Source: DASPWW01 sp963803425 (GTDB lineage: Bacteria; Actinomycetota; Thermoleophilia; Solirubrobacterales; 70-9). From it: a stretch of 64,000 nucleotides of DNA. The position numbers and the translations under genes were made by a program. This document shows positions 33,402 to 41,804 of the stretch, piece by piece. The stretch spans positions 930,001 to 994,000 of the forward strand of contig CAWDMA010000001.1 of the NCBI GenBank assembly GCA_963803425.1. Direction: 5' to 3'. How positions within the stretch are numbered: position 1 is the stretch's first letter; each line of letters begins with the position of its first letter. The notes below the pieces were generated by a model. It saw only the letters and a program-made list of their open reading frames with translations. It ran no database searches and was not told the DNA's origin.

Positions 33402-34693
33402 GCCGCCCGAGCCCGCGCCGGCGGCGCCAGGATGCGGCGGTCGCGCTCCAGCGCGCCGAGCCACTCGCACGCCCGCAGCCCGCTCCATGCTCCGTCCTCG
33501 TGGAAGCCCCACCGCCAGTAGGCGCCGCAGTAGTGGGTCCGGTTGCGACCGCTGATCTCGCCCCAGCGGGCCTGGGCGGCGATCCCCTCGGCGCTGTACA
33601 CGGGGTGCGAGTAGGGGATCCGCCGGATGATCCGGTTCGGGTCGATCGCCTCGGTGCGGTTCAGCGTCACCAGGAACTGCCGGTCGGATACCAGCGACTG
33701 AAGTCGATTCATGTGGTAGGTGACCGTCGTCCGGCCGCTGCGATCGTCGGCGAGGTGGAAGTTCCAGCTCGCCCAGGCGGCGCGGCGGCGCGGGAGGAGG
33801 CGCTCGTCGGTGTGCAGGACCGCCTCGTTCGGCTGGTAGGCGATCGCGCCGAGGATCTCGCGCTCAGCCCTGGTCGGGTCGGCGAGCATCCCGAGCGCCG
33901 TGTCCGAGTGGGTCGCGACCACGACCTCGTCGAAGCGCTCGACCCCGGAGTCGAGCGCGACCTCGACGTGTCCCGGGCGGCGGCGGATCGACCGCGCCGG
34001 CGTGCCCAGATGGACGCGCTCCCGGAAGGGCGCCGTGATCGCCTCCACGTATCGGCGCGAGCCACCCGGGATCGAGCGCCACTGCGGTCGTCCCACGAGC
34101 TGCAGGTTGCCGTGGTTGTCGAGGAACTCGGCGATGAAGCTCGCCGGGAGCGACCACAGCCGGTCTGGATCGGCGGACCAGATCGCGGACACCTGCGGCA
34201 CGATCAGCCGCTCCACGAAGTACTCGGAGTACCCGCGCTGCTCGAGAAACGCGCGCAGGCCGGGGCCGCCGCCGTTCGTCCCGACCAGCCCGCGCGCGTC
34301 CCGCCAGAACCGGACCAGGTCGACCAGCATCCGGTGGAAACGCGGGTCGAGCAGGTTGGATCCCTGAGCGAACAGGCCGCGGGCCCGGCTCGCCCACTCG
34401 AACTCCCCGTTCCCGTCGGAGACGGAGAAGCTCATGTTCGCCGGCTGGGTTTCGATCCCGAGCTCGGCGAGGAGACGCCCGAAGTGCGGGTAGTTGCGGT
34501 CGTTGAGGACGATGAACCCGGTGTCGACCTCCCATGCGCCCGCGTCGGTCGTGACGGTGACCGTGTTCGTGTGGCCGCCCGCGTAGGCGCCCGCCTCGAA
34601 CACGCACACCTCGTCGCCGGCGCGGTGCAGCTCACGGGCTGCGACCAGGCCGGAGACGCCGGCGCCGACGATCGCGATCCTGCGGCCGCTCAT
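33398..34693 (-). CDS. FAD/NAD(P)-binding amine-oxidase-like protein (COG2907)
   Basis: A 431-residue flavoprotein with N-terminal dinucleotide site IAIVGAGVSGLVAARELHRAG, then EAGAYAGGHTNTV, DTGFIVLNDRNYPHFGRLL and FIAEFLDNHGNLQL. The C-terminal THYCGAYWRWGFHEDG matches COG2907 proteins. Relatives adjacent to cfa and DUF1365 genes are linked in Rhodobacter to desaturation of methylated fatty acids in furan fatty-acid formation; applying that here is inference. ATG start overlaps the SRPBCC stop and its own stop overlaps DUF1365. It is part of a four-gene coupled series. Confidence 0.92.
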   Translation of the reverse strand: MSGRRIAIVGAGVSGLVAARELHRAGDEVCVFEAGAYAGGHTNTVTVTTDAGAWEVDTGFIVLNDRNYPHFGRLLAELGIETQPANMSFSVSDGNGEFEWASRARGLFAQGSNLLDPRFHRMLVDLVRFWRDARGLVGTNGGGPGLRAFLEQRGYSEYFVERLIVPQVSAIWSADPDRLWSLPASFIAEFLDNHGNLQLVGRPQWRSIPGGSRRYVEAITAPFRERVHLGTPARSIRRRPGHVEVALDSGVERFDEVVVATHSDTALGMLADPTRAEREILGAIAYQPNEAVLHTDERLLPRRRAAWASWNFHLADDRSGRTTVTYHMNRLQSLVSDRQFLVTLNRTEAIDPNRIIRRIPYSHPVYSAEGIAAQARWGEISGRNRTHYCGAYWRWGFHEDGAWSGLRACEWLGALERDRRILAPPARARAA

Positions 34694-35121
34694 CGCAGTG
34701 CCCGCTCCAGTCCGTCGCGGGCGCGGTCGCCGATCCGCCGGAACAGCACCCGCATCGGCAGCTCGGCGATCCGTGCCGGACCCTTGAGCCGCAGGTCGGC
34801 TTCATAGGTGACCTGGGCGCCGCCGTCGGGCAGGGGGCGGACGCTGATCGTGTCATCGCTGACGACGGCGCCACTGTCGGCGCGCAGCACCACGCGGCGC
34901 GGACGGTCGAGCTCGACCGTCCGGTAGGTGAGCGGGACCTCGCGTCCGAGAAAGCGCGCGACCACCCTGAACCGGGCCCCTCGCCGCACCCCGCCCGTGT
35001 TGACGGGGTACGCCTCCTTCACTCCGGGGTCCCACTCCGCCACGGTGGAGAAGTTCGCGAGATAGTCGAAGACCTCAGCAGGTGCCCGCGAGGTCGTGAC
35101 TGTTCCTGTGTAGTGAGCCAT
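34690..35121 (-). CDS. SRPBCC family protein
   Basis: A 143-residue START/Bet v1-like protein: TGTVTTSRAPAEVFDYLANF, TVAEWDPGVKEA, GARFRVVARFLGREVPLTYR and a C-terminal amphipathic helix (ALRVLFRRIGDR-type). It probably binds a lipid or other hydrophobic ligand, or acts as a cyclase/dehydratase-type accessory. The ATG at 35121 lies inside the 3' end of the SDR gene (47-bp overlap), and its stop overlaps the flavoprotein start (ATGA). This is the second SRPBCC gene within this 11-kb block; the other is next to phr. Confidence 0.88.
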   Translation of the reverse strand: MAHYTGTVTTSRAPAEVFDYLANFSTVAEWDPGVKEAYPVNTGGVRRGARFRVVARFLGREVPLTYRTVELDRPRRVVLRADSGAVVSDDTISVRPLPDGGAQVTYEADLRLKGPARIAELPMRVLFRRIGDRARDGLERALR

Positions 35122-36139
35122 TCGATACTCCTTTCTGCATGCGCTCCGGACGTGCGATCTGGATCAGCTCGTCCCACAGCCGTTCTTCGTCCGCGTGTGC
35201 CGAGCGGGTCCACGGAACGCGATGCTCGGGCCGAGGCCGGCGGTCGTGCCAGAAGGCGCCGGGGCGCCGTTCCGCCGCGTCCGTGGCGAGCAGCCACAGC
35301 CCCGTGTCGGCGCCCTGATCGGGGTCGCGGAGCAGCGGCCGCAGGAGCCGATGGAAGCGGGGGAGCGACGCCTCCAATCCGGGGGTGTCGACCCACCCGG
35401 GGTGGAAGGACGCGAAGGAGACGCCGCTCCCTCGCTCCCGCTCGGCCCACAGCCGCGCCAGGATCACCTCGATTCGCTTCGTGTGCGCGTATGCCCGGGC
35501 GCCGTCGTAGGCGCGACCCTCGAGCTCCAGGTCGTCGACGTTGAGCCGGGCCGTGTACATCCCCCCGGACGAGGTCAGCACGACCCTGGACGGCGCGCCC
35601 GCGCGCAGCGCCGGGAGCAGCAGCTCGGTGAGCAGGAACGGACCCAGCACGTTAGTCGCGAAGGCGCGCTCGTGTCCCTGTCCGGTTCGCTCCCGGGCGG
35701 CGGGCAGGACACCCGCGTTGTGGAGGACGCCGTGCAGCTCCGGCGAGCGGGCCCGGACCTGGCTCGCGAGGCAGCGCACAGAGCGCAAATCCGAGATATC
35801 GCAGATCTCGAGCTCGAGCCGGGCTCGGGCCTCGGAGGCGCCGAGCCGTGCCGCCACCCGGCTCCGCGCCGCCGCGCCGCCCTCGAGCGTGCGCGCGACC
35901 ATGTGCACTCGCGCCCCGAGCCGGGCGAGCCGCTCCACCGCCGCCTCGCCGATCCCGGAGGTGACGCCGGTGACGAGCACCGTGCGGCCCTCCATCGCGC
36001 CGGCCGGGGGCTTGCTCCAGCCCAGCCGCCGGAGCCCGTACCCGACCGACGTGAAGCCGGGCACGACGGCCCAGTCGAGCGCTCGGTCGATCGCGCTCAC
36101 CGCCACTTCACTCGCCGCCGCCGGCCGCATGCGCTCCAT
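35075..36139 (-). CDS. Short-chain dehydrogenase (retinol-dehydrogenase-like)
   Basis: A 354-residue SDR with an N-terminal extension and the core VLVTGVTSGIGEAAVERLA, HMVARTLEGG, HNAGVLP and TSSGGMYTARLN; AYAHTKR supplies the catalytic Tyr and Lys (YxxxK = YAHTK). SFHPGWVDTPGLEASLPRF matches the retinol-dehydrogenase-type subgroup seen in light-responsive clusters. Two possible starts, ATG at 36139 and ATG at 36130; neither has a well-spaced ribosome site. It is the first gene of the minus-strand run, facing the CarH-like gene. A TTGACA-N17-TACAAC promoter on this strand (36176-36204) sits within the TGTCAAGA repeats. The C-terminus overlaps the SRPBCC gene. Confidence 0.88.
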   Translation of the reverse strand: MERMRPAAASEVAVSAIDRALDWAVVPGFTSVGYGLRRLGWSKPPAGAMEGRTVLVTGVTSGIGEAAVERLARLGARVHMVARTLEGGAAARSRVAARLGASEARARLELEICDISDLRSVRCLASQVRARSPELHGVLHNAGVLPAARERTGQGHERAFATNVLGPFLLTELLLPALRAGAPSRVVLTSSGGMYTARLNVDDLELEGRAYDGARAYAHTKRIEVILARLWAERERGSGVSFASFHPGWVDTPGLEASLPRFHRLLRPLLRDPDQGADTGLWLLATDAAERRPGAFWHDRRPRPEHRVPWTRSAHADEERLWDELIQIARPERMQKGVSNGSLHRNSHDLAGTC

Positions 36140-36154
36140 TGTCTGCACAAGGTT

Positions 36155-36214
36155 TGTCAAGAGTTGTCTATCGCCGTTGTAGCAGGTAGAGTCCGGGCTG
36201 TCAAGATTGTGTCC
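36155..36214. promoter_or_regulatory. Divergent promoter with direct TGTCAAGA repeats, candidate CarH operator
   Basis: Two near-identical 16-bp direct repeats begin 44 bp apart: TGTCAAGAGTTGTCTA (36155-36170) and TGTCAAGATTGTGTCC (36199-36214). Repeat 2 contains, on the minus strand, TTGACA followed after 17 bp by TACAAC, a good promoter for the SDR run. On the plus strand TTGTCT (36164-36169), 17 bp, TAGAGT (36187-36192) could drive the regulator gene. Binding by the regulator would block both. Assignment is by position and pattern. Confidence 0.6.
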
Positions 36215-36215
36215 A

Positions 36216-37123
36216 ATGTCTGACCAAGAACCACGCCGACTCGGGGTCCCGCTCGTCCGGATCGGGGAGCTCAGTCGCCGCACGGGCGTCAGCGCCGACA
36301 CCCTGCGTGCATGGGAGCGCCGTTACGGCCTCCTGGAACCACTGCGTACGGAGGGGGGTTTTCGGATGTACAGCGGAGACGACGAGGCCCGCGTCAGGGC
36401 GATGCAGGAGCTGATCGGGTCAGGCGCCTCGGCGGGTGAGGCGGCGCGGCTGGCCCGCGCCGAGCCCGGCGACGCGGCTCACGCGTCGGGCGCAGCGCTG
36501 CAGGGGGCGGACCGCAGGCTGCGGGAGGCGCTGGAGCGGTTCGACGAGGCGGGCGCGAACACGATTCTCGACGAGGCGGTCGCATCGCTGTCCACCGATG
36601 CGCTCGCCACCACTGTCGTCCTGCCCGCGCTCGAGCAGGTCGGCGACCGCTGGGAGCAGGGGGAGACGACGGTCGGCCAGGAGCACTTCGCGACCAACGT
36701 GGTCCGCGGCCGGCTCGCCGGCCTGGCGCGCAACTGGGGCGCGGGGTCCGGGCCGCTCGCAATCCTCGCCTGTCCGCCCGGCGAGCTCCACGACGTCGGC
36801 CTGATCATCTTCGGGCTGGCGCTGCGCGCGCGCGGGTGGCGGATCGCGTTCCTCGGCGCCGACACCCCGGTCGAGACAGTCGCCGACGCGGCGGCGCGGC
36901 TGCATCCGCACGCAATCGTTCTTGCGGCCCTCACCCCGGAGCCGCTGTTGTCGAGCTCCGATCGGGTCGTGTCGCTCGCCGCCGCGGCGCCGGTGCTGCT
37001 CGCCGGGGCGGGGGCGGACGCCCGGATCGCCGATCGGACAGGGGCGGGGCTGCTCCCCGGGATCCGGTCGAGGCGGCCGAGACGCTCAGCCGATCGCGAG
37101 CCGCTCCCGCTGGGCCTCCGTAG
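36216..37123 (+). CDS. CarH/LitR-like B12-binding MerR photoreceptor-type regulator, one frameshift near the end
   Basis: Predicted adenosylcobalamin-dependent repressor released by light. The N-terminal MerR domain reads RIGELSRRTGVSADTLRAWE then RRYGLLEPLRTEGGFRMYS. The helical cap contains W146EQGETTVGQE156H157, the Trp-x9-Glu-His signature of CarH. The Rossmann B12 domain has GELHDVG with His192 as the likely lower cobalt ligand. Spacing Trp to His is 46, as in Thermus CarH (131 to 177). The equivalent of Thermus His132 is Glu147. Near 37055-37062 one G appears missing (GGGGAT expected); bridged, the protein ends PVEAAETLSRSRAAPAGPP at 37123. It is divergent from the SDR-to-cfa run, its probable target. 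Confidence 0.88.
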
Positions 37124-38736
37124 CCGCTGCGAGCGCGCCCTCGCACGCCTCGCGGCCGGTCTCGACGATCTCGTCCACTCGGTGGAACGCGAGCGTGCCG
37201 AACGGAGCGACCGGCTCGATCAGAAGGTCCGCGAGGTGCCGAGCTCGCGCGTGCGCCTCGATCGAGGCGAGGTCGAGGGCCTGCACCGAGACGTCCATCG
37301 GAGTGGGCGGCTCCGCGTCGGGATCCTGCCATCGGGAGATCCACTTCTCCATCCGGGCGGAGCGGCCGGAGACGTCCACGGCGATGATCGGGCCGTCGCC
37401 CTCGGCGTGCATCAGGTCGACCGGAAGCGGGTCGAGCATCGCGCCGTCGATCAGCAGCCTGCCGTCGACCCGCGCCGGGCTCGTGATCGCGGGAAGCGCC
37501 ACCGACGCGGCGATCATCTGCGCGAGCGGCTCGCCGCGGTGGACGCGCTGCGCCCCCGACAGCAGGTCGACGGAGACGGTGTACAGGTCGCGGACCAGTC
37601 TCGGGCACTCGGCGGCCACCGCTCGGCCCACTCGCATCGCGAAGTCCCCGTCGGCGCCGTGCCGGCGCCAGATCTCCACGGGATCGAGCCGGTTGATGGT
37701 CGCGTGGATCTCCGTCGGGGTGTGGCCCGCCGCGTACAGCGAGCCGGGGACGGTGCCCATCGAGCAGGCACCGACGCGATCGATCGTGACGCCGGCGCCC
37801 TCCACGGCGGCCAGCGCCCCGACATGGGCGAGCGCGCGGGCGCCGCCGCCGGAGAGCACGATCCCCACGGATCGCCCCGCGACGCGCCGCGCCAGCCGCT
37901 CCAAGCCGGCGGCGTCGGAGGCTCCGGTGAGCCGATGCGTGACAGCCGCTCCCGCGGCGACGGGAACGTCGTCCCCGAGCGCGATCACCTCGCACCCCTC
38001 GAACCCCCCCGCGCCCGGCGGGGCGGCGGCGGTCTCGGAATCGGCCAGCACCAGGACCCGATCCGCCGCACGCACGCACGCCCGAGTCCCACTCCTCGCC
38101 CTCGCCGCAGATCAGCAGCAGCCGCCCCTCGCCGGGATCCCGTGCCAGCGCCGCCCCGAGGACGTCGTGGACATCCTCGTCTCCGGTCGGGGGCCGGGCG
38201 AGCACGACGGAGGTGAGCGCCTCGACGAGCTCAGCCAGCTGATCGGCGAGCGGCCCGGCGGCGGCGGTGGAGTCGACGATCGCGACCCGGGTTCGCGCCG
38301 GCGGCTCCGTCGCTCGCGCCGCGCGCGAGTCCGCGACGATCTCCGCCAGCCGGGTGAGCAGGTCGGCGCGGACGGCGGGGTCGGACTCGATCAGCTCGCG
38401 CAGGTCCCCGGCCTCGATCCGGATCGCGCGGGTCGGCCGCAGCGCCCGCACGCGGGCGGTCCGCGGTCGACCGGTGAGCACCCCGATCTCGCCGACGATC
38501 GATCCCCGACCCAGCAGGCGGATCCGGACCTGGGGCTCACCGGCCGTCGCCTCGACCAGGCCGGCGGCGATCGCGTACACCGAGTCGGGGGCGTCGCCTG
38601 CGTCGATCAGGACCTCGCCCGGCTCGAGCTCGATTGCGCGGGAGCGGTCCAGCATCCGGCCGAGCCGCTCCGGGTCCGCCTCCCGGAACACCCCGCTGCC
38701 CTCCAGCGCCTTCAGGTCGAGAGCACTCGGCCGCAC
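37086..38736 (-). CDS. cNMP-binding patatin-like phospholipase (NTE type), one 4-bp repeat frameshift
   Basis: Predicted serine lipase/esterase regulated by a cyclic-nucleotide-type domain. Residues 1-120 form a cNMP-binding fold (GVFREADPERLGRML, GEVLIDAGDAPDSVY, GRGSIVGEIGVLTGRPRTA). After a linker, the patatin part has IVLSGGGARALAHVGAL, the nucleophile elbow GACSMGT and the dyad motif LIDGAM. The usual GxSxG has Ala in place of its first Gly (A-C-S-M-G). The halves are in different frames: (GCAC)3 at 38068-38081 looks like a 4-bp tandem gain over GCACGCAC. GTG start at 38736. It converges on and overlaps the regulator's end by 38 bp. Confidence 0.85.
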
Positions 38737-38747
38737 GCCGGAACCAT

Positions 38748-38977
38748 ATGGCCCTCGTCAGCCCCGCCGGCGTTCGGTCGGAGGCGCCACGGCGGCTTGC
38801 GGATCGACCCCCGCGGACGGACTCCGCTGCGGGTGCCGGCGATCAATGCGTGCCCGAGAAGACGGTCGAGAGCCAGCTCGGGAGCGTGTTCCGCAAGCTG
38901 AAATCAGCTCGCGCTCGCAGCTCGCCGGCGCGCTCGAGCCGGCGGCCTCGGCGGACGTGCTCGACCGGGTCGAGTAG
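38748..38977 (+). pseudogene. Remnant of a LuxR-type helix-turn-helix domain
   Basis: Frame-broken relic. VPEKTVESQLGSVFRKL (about 38850-38900) is the recognition part of a GerE/LuxR C-terminal domain, and SSRSQLAGALEP in the next frame is its usual ending. LVSPAGVRS, where LTPAERRV is expected, precedes it. The intervening residues are scrambled, no start is evident and no receiver or sensor domain is present. It ends 18 bp before the stop of the convergent copper-protein gene. Confidence 0.5.
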
Positions 38978-38995
38978 GGCCCCGCGGCCGGGCTG

Positions 38996-40681
38996 CTAGC
39001 CGGCCTTGCCGGCGACCCGGATCGAGCCCCGCATGAACGGGTGGATCCGGCAGAAGTACGTGTAGGTCTTGCCCGGCTTGTTCAGGGGCGGGGTGGTGTA
39101 GACGTTGGTGCCCGCCGTCACCTCTCTGCTCGTTCCCCGTCCGAACCCGAGCTGGCCCGAGTCGAACTTGACCGGCCCGTCCGCGAGCGGGTATCCGATG
39201 CCCGCGCCCCGGTTACAGGGCGCCTTGCACGAGGTGATCGAGTGCCACACCTGCTGCGCCTGCGGCTCCCCGGGCTCCGCGTCCTCGTTCGTGAAGGTGA
39301 CCGTGCCGCCGGGCTGCACCGTCGGGGGGCGCATCAGCGCGGAGGGGAACCCCGTGATCGACGAGAAGCCGCCCGCCGAGTACAGGAAGCCGTCGATGTC
39401 GATGCCCGCCGAGGCCGAGACGCTGCTGGCCTTCAGGTCGCGTGGATCGGGCAGCTTCAGGTTCTTGCCTGCCGGCTTGTCGATGTTCTCGGGGAGGCGG
39501 CGGTGGGTCAGCACGCCACCCTCCTTGTACATCTTCTTGACCGCCTTGCGGTTGTCGAACGGGTCTTTCGCCTTCGGGTCGCCGGCGTCGGCGACCGACA
39601 GCGGCAGGATCCCCATCGACTCGTACCACGACGCCTTCCTCACGTCGTAGGAGGTGTTGATCGAGACGGTGTCGCCCCCCTTGACGCTCACCCGCCAGTT
39701 CCTCGGGGTCGCCTCCAGGGCCACGTCCCAGCTCACCGCGCCGGCCGGCTCGTAGTAGTGGGCGTCGGATCGGAACAGCTTCCGGACCTCGGAGGGCCGG
39801 TCGCCGTCCACCGTGCCCGGGTCGGGTCCGTCGCGGGCCACCTGCAGGCTGACGTTCATTCCGCCGGGATGGAGGTGGCCGGCGCCGAACACCAGCGTCT
39901 TCCCGCCCTCGGGAACGACCCAGTGGCGAGAGTTGCTGATATTGCGCCGCTCCTCGAAGCCCTTGGTGCCCGGATCGGTCGGGACCTCGTCCGGGAACAC
40001 GTACTTCCCGTCCTTGTTGGTGTCGAAGCCGCGCTCGGCGTCGAACACGGGATACACGTGCGGGAGCCCGGCGACGTCGAGCCACTTCACCTTCGCCTCG
40101 TTGATGCCGGCGGCCGACGGGCTGTCGACCGGAACCCAGTCGATCTGCCAGGTGATGTAGACCTTCCGGCCCCCGGTCGAGGTGAGGTTGTGAATCATGT
40201 AGTTCAGGGTCCAGGTCGCGTCCCCCCCGGTCTTCAGCCCGTAGCCCCGGGGCATCGTCGCGATCGTCTTCTCCTCCCCGGAGGCGAACGTGGGGCCGTC
40301 AGGCGAGATCCACACGACGTGGTGGAGGTGCAGGTCCCAGACGCTCGGCGTTCGGACGCTGCCGTCGGGCAGCAGCTCGACCATGCTGGGCTTGAACCTC
40401 GTCACGTAGCCCTCGGCGTCGGAGCCGTCGCTGAACACGTCGGCGCTGCCGGGGCCAGAGACCACCTGCGCGTTCGGGCAGGTCGTCGTCCGCCCGAAAA
40501 GGTTCAGGTTCTGACCCGGATGGATCTCCAGCGCGTCGGTCCGGCACTGGTAGGTGGTCGTGTCCGGGTAGGTGACCGGCTTCAGGACCTTGGTCTTGGC
40601 CCCGGCGCCGGCGGGGAGGGCGAGGCACAGCAACGCGGCCGCGACGACCAAAACGGCGCCTGGCATCCGTGCTGACGTCAT
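38996..40681 (-). CDS. Secreted multidomain copper protein with C-terminal cupredoxin
   Basis: A 561-residue exported protein: signal peptide (GAVLVVAAALLCLALPAGAGA), then a large beta-rich region with clustered His in DLHLHHVVWISPDG and GAGHLHPGGMNVSL, reminiscent of the His-based copper sites of PHM/DBH-type monooxygenases. The C-terminal 130 residues look like a cupredoxin: TVTFTNEDAEPG, VWHSITSC (His ligand) and TYTYFCRIHPFMRGSIRV with Cys544, His547 and Met550, a type 1 copper ligand set. Extra Cys pairs suggest disulfides, fitting a DsbE/export context. No transmembrane anchor. ATG start at 40681. Enzymatic activity is unproven; it may serve electron transfer or copper handling. Confidence 0.8.
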   Translation of the reverse strand: MTSARMPGAVLVVAAALLCLALPAGAGAKTKVLKPVTYPDTTTYQCRTDALEIHPGQNLNLFGRTTTCPNAQVVSGPGSADVFSDGSDAEGYVTRFKPSMVELLPDGSVRTPSVWDLHLHHVVWISPDGPTFASGEEKTIATMPRGYGLKTGGDATWTLNYMIHNLTSTGGRKVYITWQIDWVPVDSPSAAGINEAKVKWLDVAGLPHVYPVFDAERGFDTNKDGKYVFPDEVPTDPGTKGFEERRNISNSRHWVVPEGGKTLVFGAGHLHPGGMNVSLQVARDGPDPGTVDGDRPSEVRKLFRSDAHYYEPAGAVSWDVALEATPRNWRVSVKGGDTVSINTSYDVRKASWYESMGILPLSVADAGDPKAKDPFDNRKAVKKMYKEGGVLTHRRLPENIDKPAGKNLKLPDPRDLKASSVSASAGIDIDGFLYSAGGFSSITGFPSALMRPPTVQPGGTVTFTNEDAEPGEPQAQQVWHSITSCKAPCNRGAGIGYPLADGPVKFDSGQLGFGRGTSREVTAGTNVYTTPPLNKPGKTYTYFCRIHPFMRGSIRVAGKAG

Positions 40682-40742
40682 CGGCCTCCTCCCTGGGGAC
40701 GCATTGCGATCACGATACTAGCGACCGACCCCGGTTGTGACA

Positions 40743-40829
<87 letters not shown>

Positions 40830-40896
40830 TGAGGGGGGCCGATTCTAGAGCGGGCGCGGGACCGCGTTGCATCCGTCCGATGGCGCGACTAGTCTA

Positions 40897-40910
40897 CGAA
40901 CATGTGTTCC
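40897..40910. promoter_or_regulatory. LexA (SOS) box upstream of lexA
   Basis: CGAACATGTGTTCC matches the actinobacterial/Bacillus-type SOS box CGAAC-N4-GTTCG, with one end-base difference. It lies 53 bp before the lexA coding start, as expected for autorepression. The spacer ATGT is identical to that in the second box at 60733. Confidence 0.85.
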
Positions 40911-40962
40911 CTAAGCAATCCAAGCAACCGACCATCTGAGTCCCGCAGGGAGAGCCGCTGAC

Positions 40963-41567
40963 CTGAACCTGACCAAGCGCCAGAACGAGATCTTCGACTT
41001 CATCCGGCGCTACCTCGCAAGTACCGGCTACCCGCCCACCGTGCGCGAGATCGGCAGCGCGCTCGGGTCTGCACTCGCCGTCGACCGTGCACGCGCATCT
41101 CGCGAAGCTGGAGCAGTCGGGGTGCTGCGCCGCGATCCCTCGAAGCCGCGCGCGATCGAGGTGATGGTGGGCAAGGCGAAGCAGGCGCTGATGACGCCCG
41201 GGATCCCGCTGGTCGGGAACGTCGCCGCAGGCGAGCCGATCCTCGCCGAGGAGAACATCGAGGACTACGTCCAGGTGCCGGCGACGATCGGCGGCGAGGG
41301 TGGCGACTACATCCTCAAGGTGCGGGGCGACAGCATGGATGGACGCCGGGATCCTCGACGGGCGACTTCGTCGTCGTCCGTCCCGCGAAGGAGGCTGCGA
41401 ACGGGGAGATCGTCGTGGCGCTGCTCGATGACGAGGCGACGGTCAAGCGCTACTTCCGGGAGCGCAGCGACAATCCGCCTGCAGCCTGAGAACGACGCCC
41501 ACGAGCCGATCCGGAGCCCCGAGTGGAGCTGCTCGGCAAGGTGATCGGCGTGTTCAGGAAGGTGTGA
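40963..41567 (+). CDS. lexA: LexA SOS repressor, frame broken by at least five small indels
   Basis: Self-cleaving repressor of the SOS regulon. LTKRQNEIFDFIRRYLASTG and PPTVREIGSALG open the winged-helix domain. Restored sequence then gives HSPSTVHAHLAKLEQSG (extra T near 41069, lost G near 41122), followed by GVLRRDPSKPRAIEV. The cleavage site is NVAAGEPILAEENIEDYV (Ala-Gly), the nucleophile Ser is in GDSM and the general-base Lys in ATVKRYFRE. Further indels occur near 41338 and 41361 (extra G each), 41472 and 41524; the restored ending is LLGKVIGVFRKV at the TGA 41565-41567. No ATG/GTG/TTG start is in frame; CTG at 40963 is the best visible. A repressor truly this broken would derepress SOS; error is likelier. 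Confidence 0.85.
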
Positions 41568-41770
41568 GCGTGACCGCGCTCGCCACCAGGGTCCCGCAGA
41601 CGGAGCATTCGGACGCGAGGCTGTTCGAGCCGGACGGGCCGACGCTCGAGGACCTCGTCCTCGGCGCCTGGGAGGAGCTCGTCGCCGAGGGCCGGGCCGA
41701 GTGCCCCGTCTGCGGGGGCGCGATGTCGGCGCCTGCCGGCTGCGAGGGCTGTGGCACGGAGCTCGCCTAG
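41564..41770 (+). CDS. Small zinc-ribbon protein downstream of lexA
   Basis: A 68-residue acidic protein ending in a zinc-ribbon-like motif: CPVCGG followed after ten residues by CEGCG, giving two CxxC pairs. The middle is LEDLVLGAWEELVAEGRAE. It overlaps the lexA stop (GTGA), so it would be translated as part of the lexA operon and probably be SOS-responsive. A role in DNA or protein binding is possible, but no homologous function is recognised. It is followed directly by rnpB. Confidence 0.75.
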   Translation: MSVTALATRVPQTEHSDARLFEPDGPTLEDLVLGAWEELVAEGRAECPVCGGAMSAPAGCEGCGTELA

Positions 41771-41804
41771 CTGGATTCGCGGGAGCTCTGCGCGTAACAT
41801 CTGA

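Noticed and set aside
37124..38216. Apparent 3' extension of the MerR-type gene
   Set aside because: After the indel near 37058 the frame reads low-complexity sequence antisense to the clearly conserved patatin gene; the bridged end at 37123 is more sensible.
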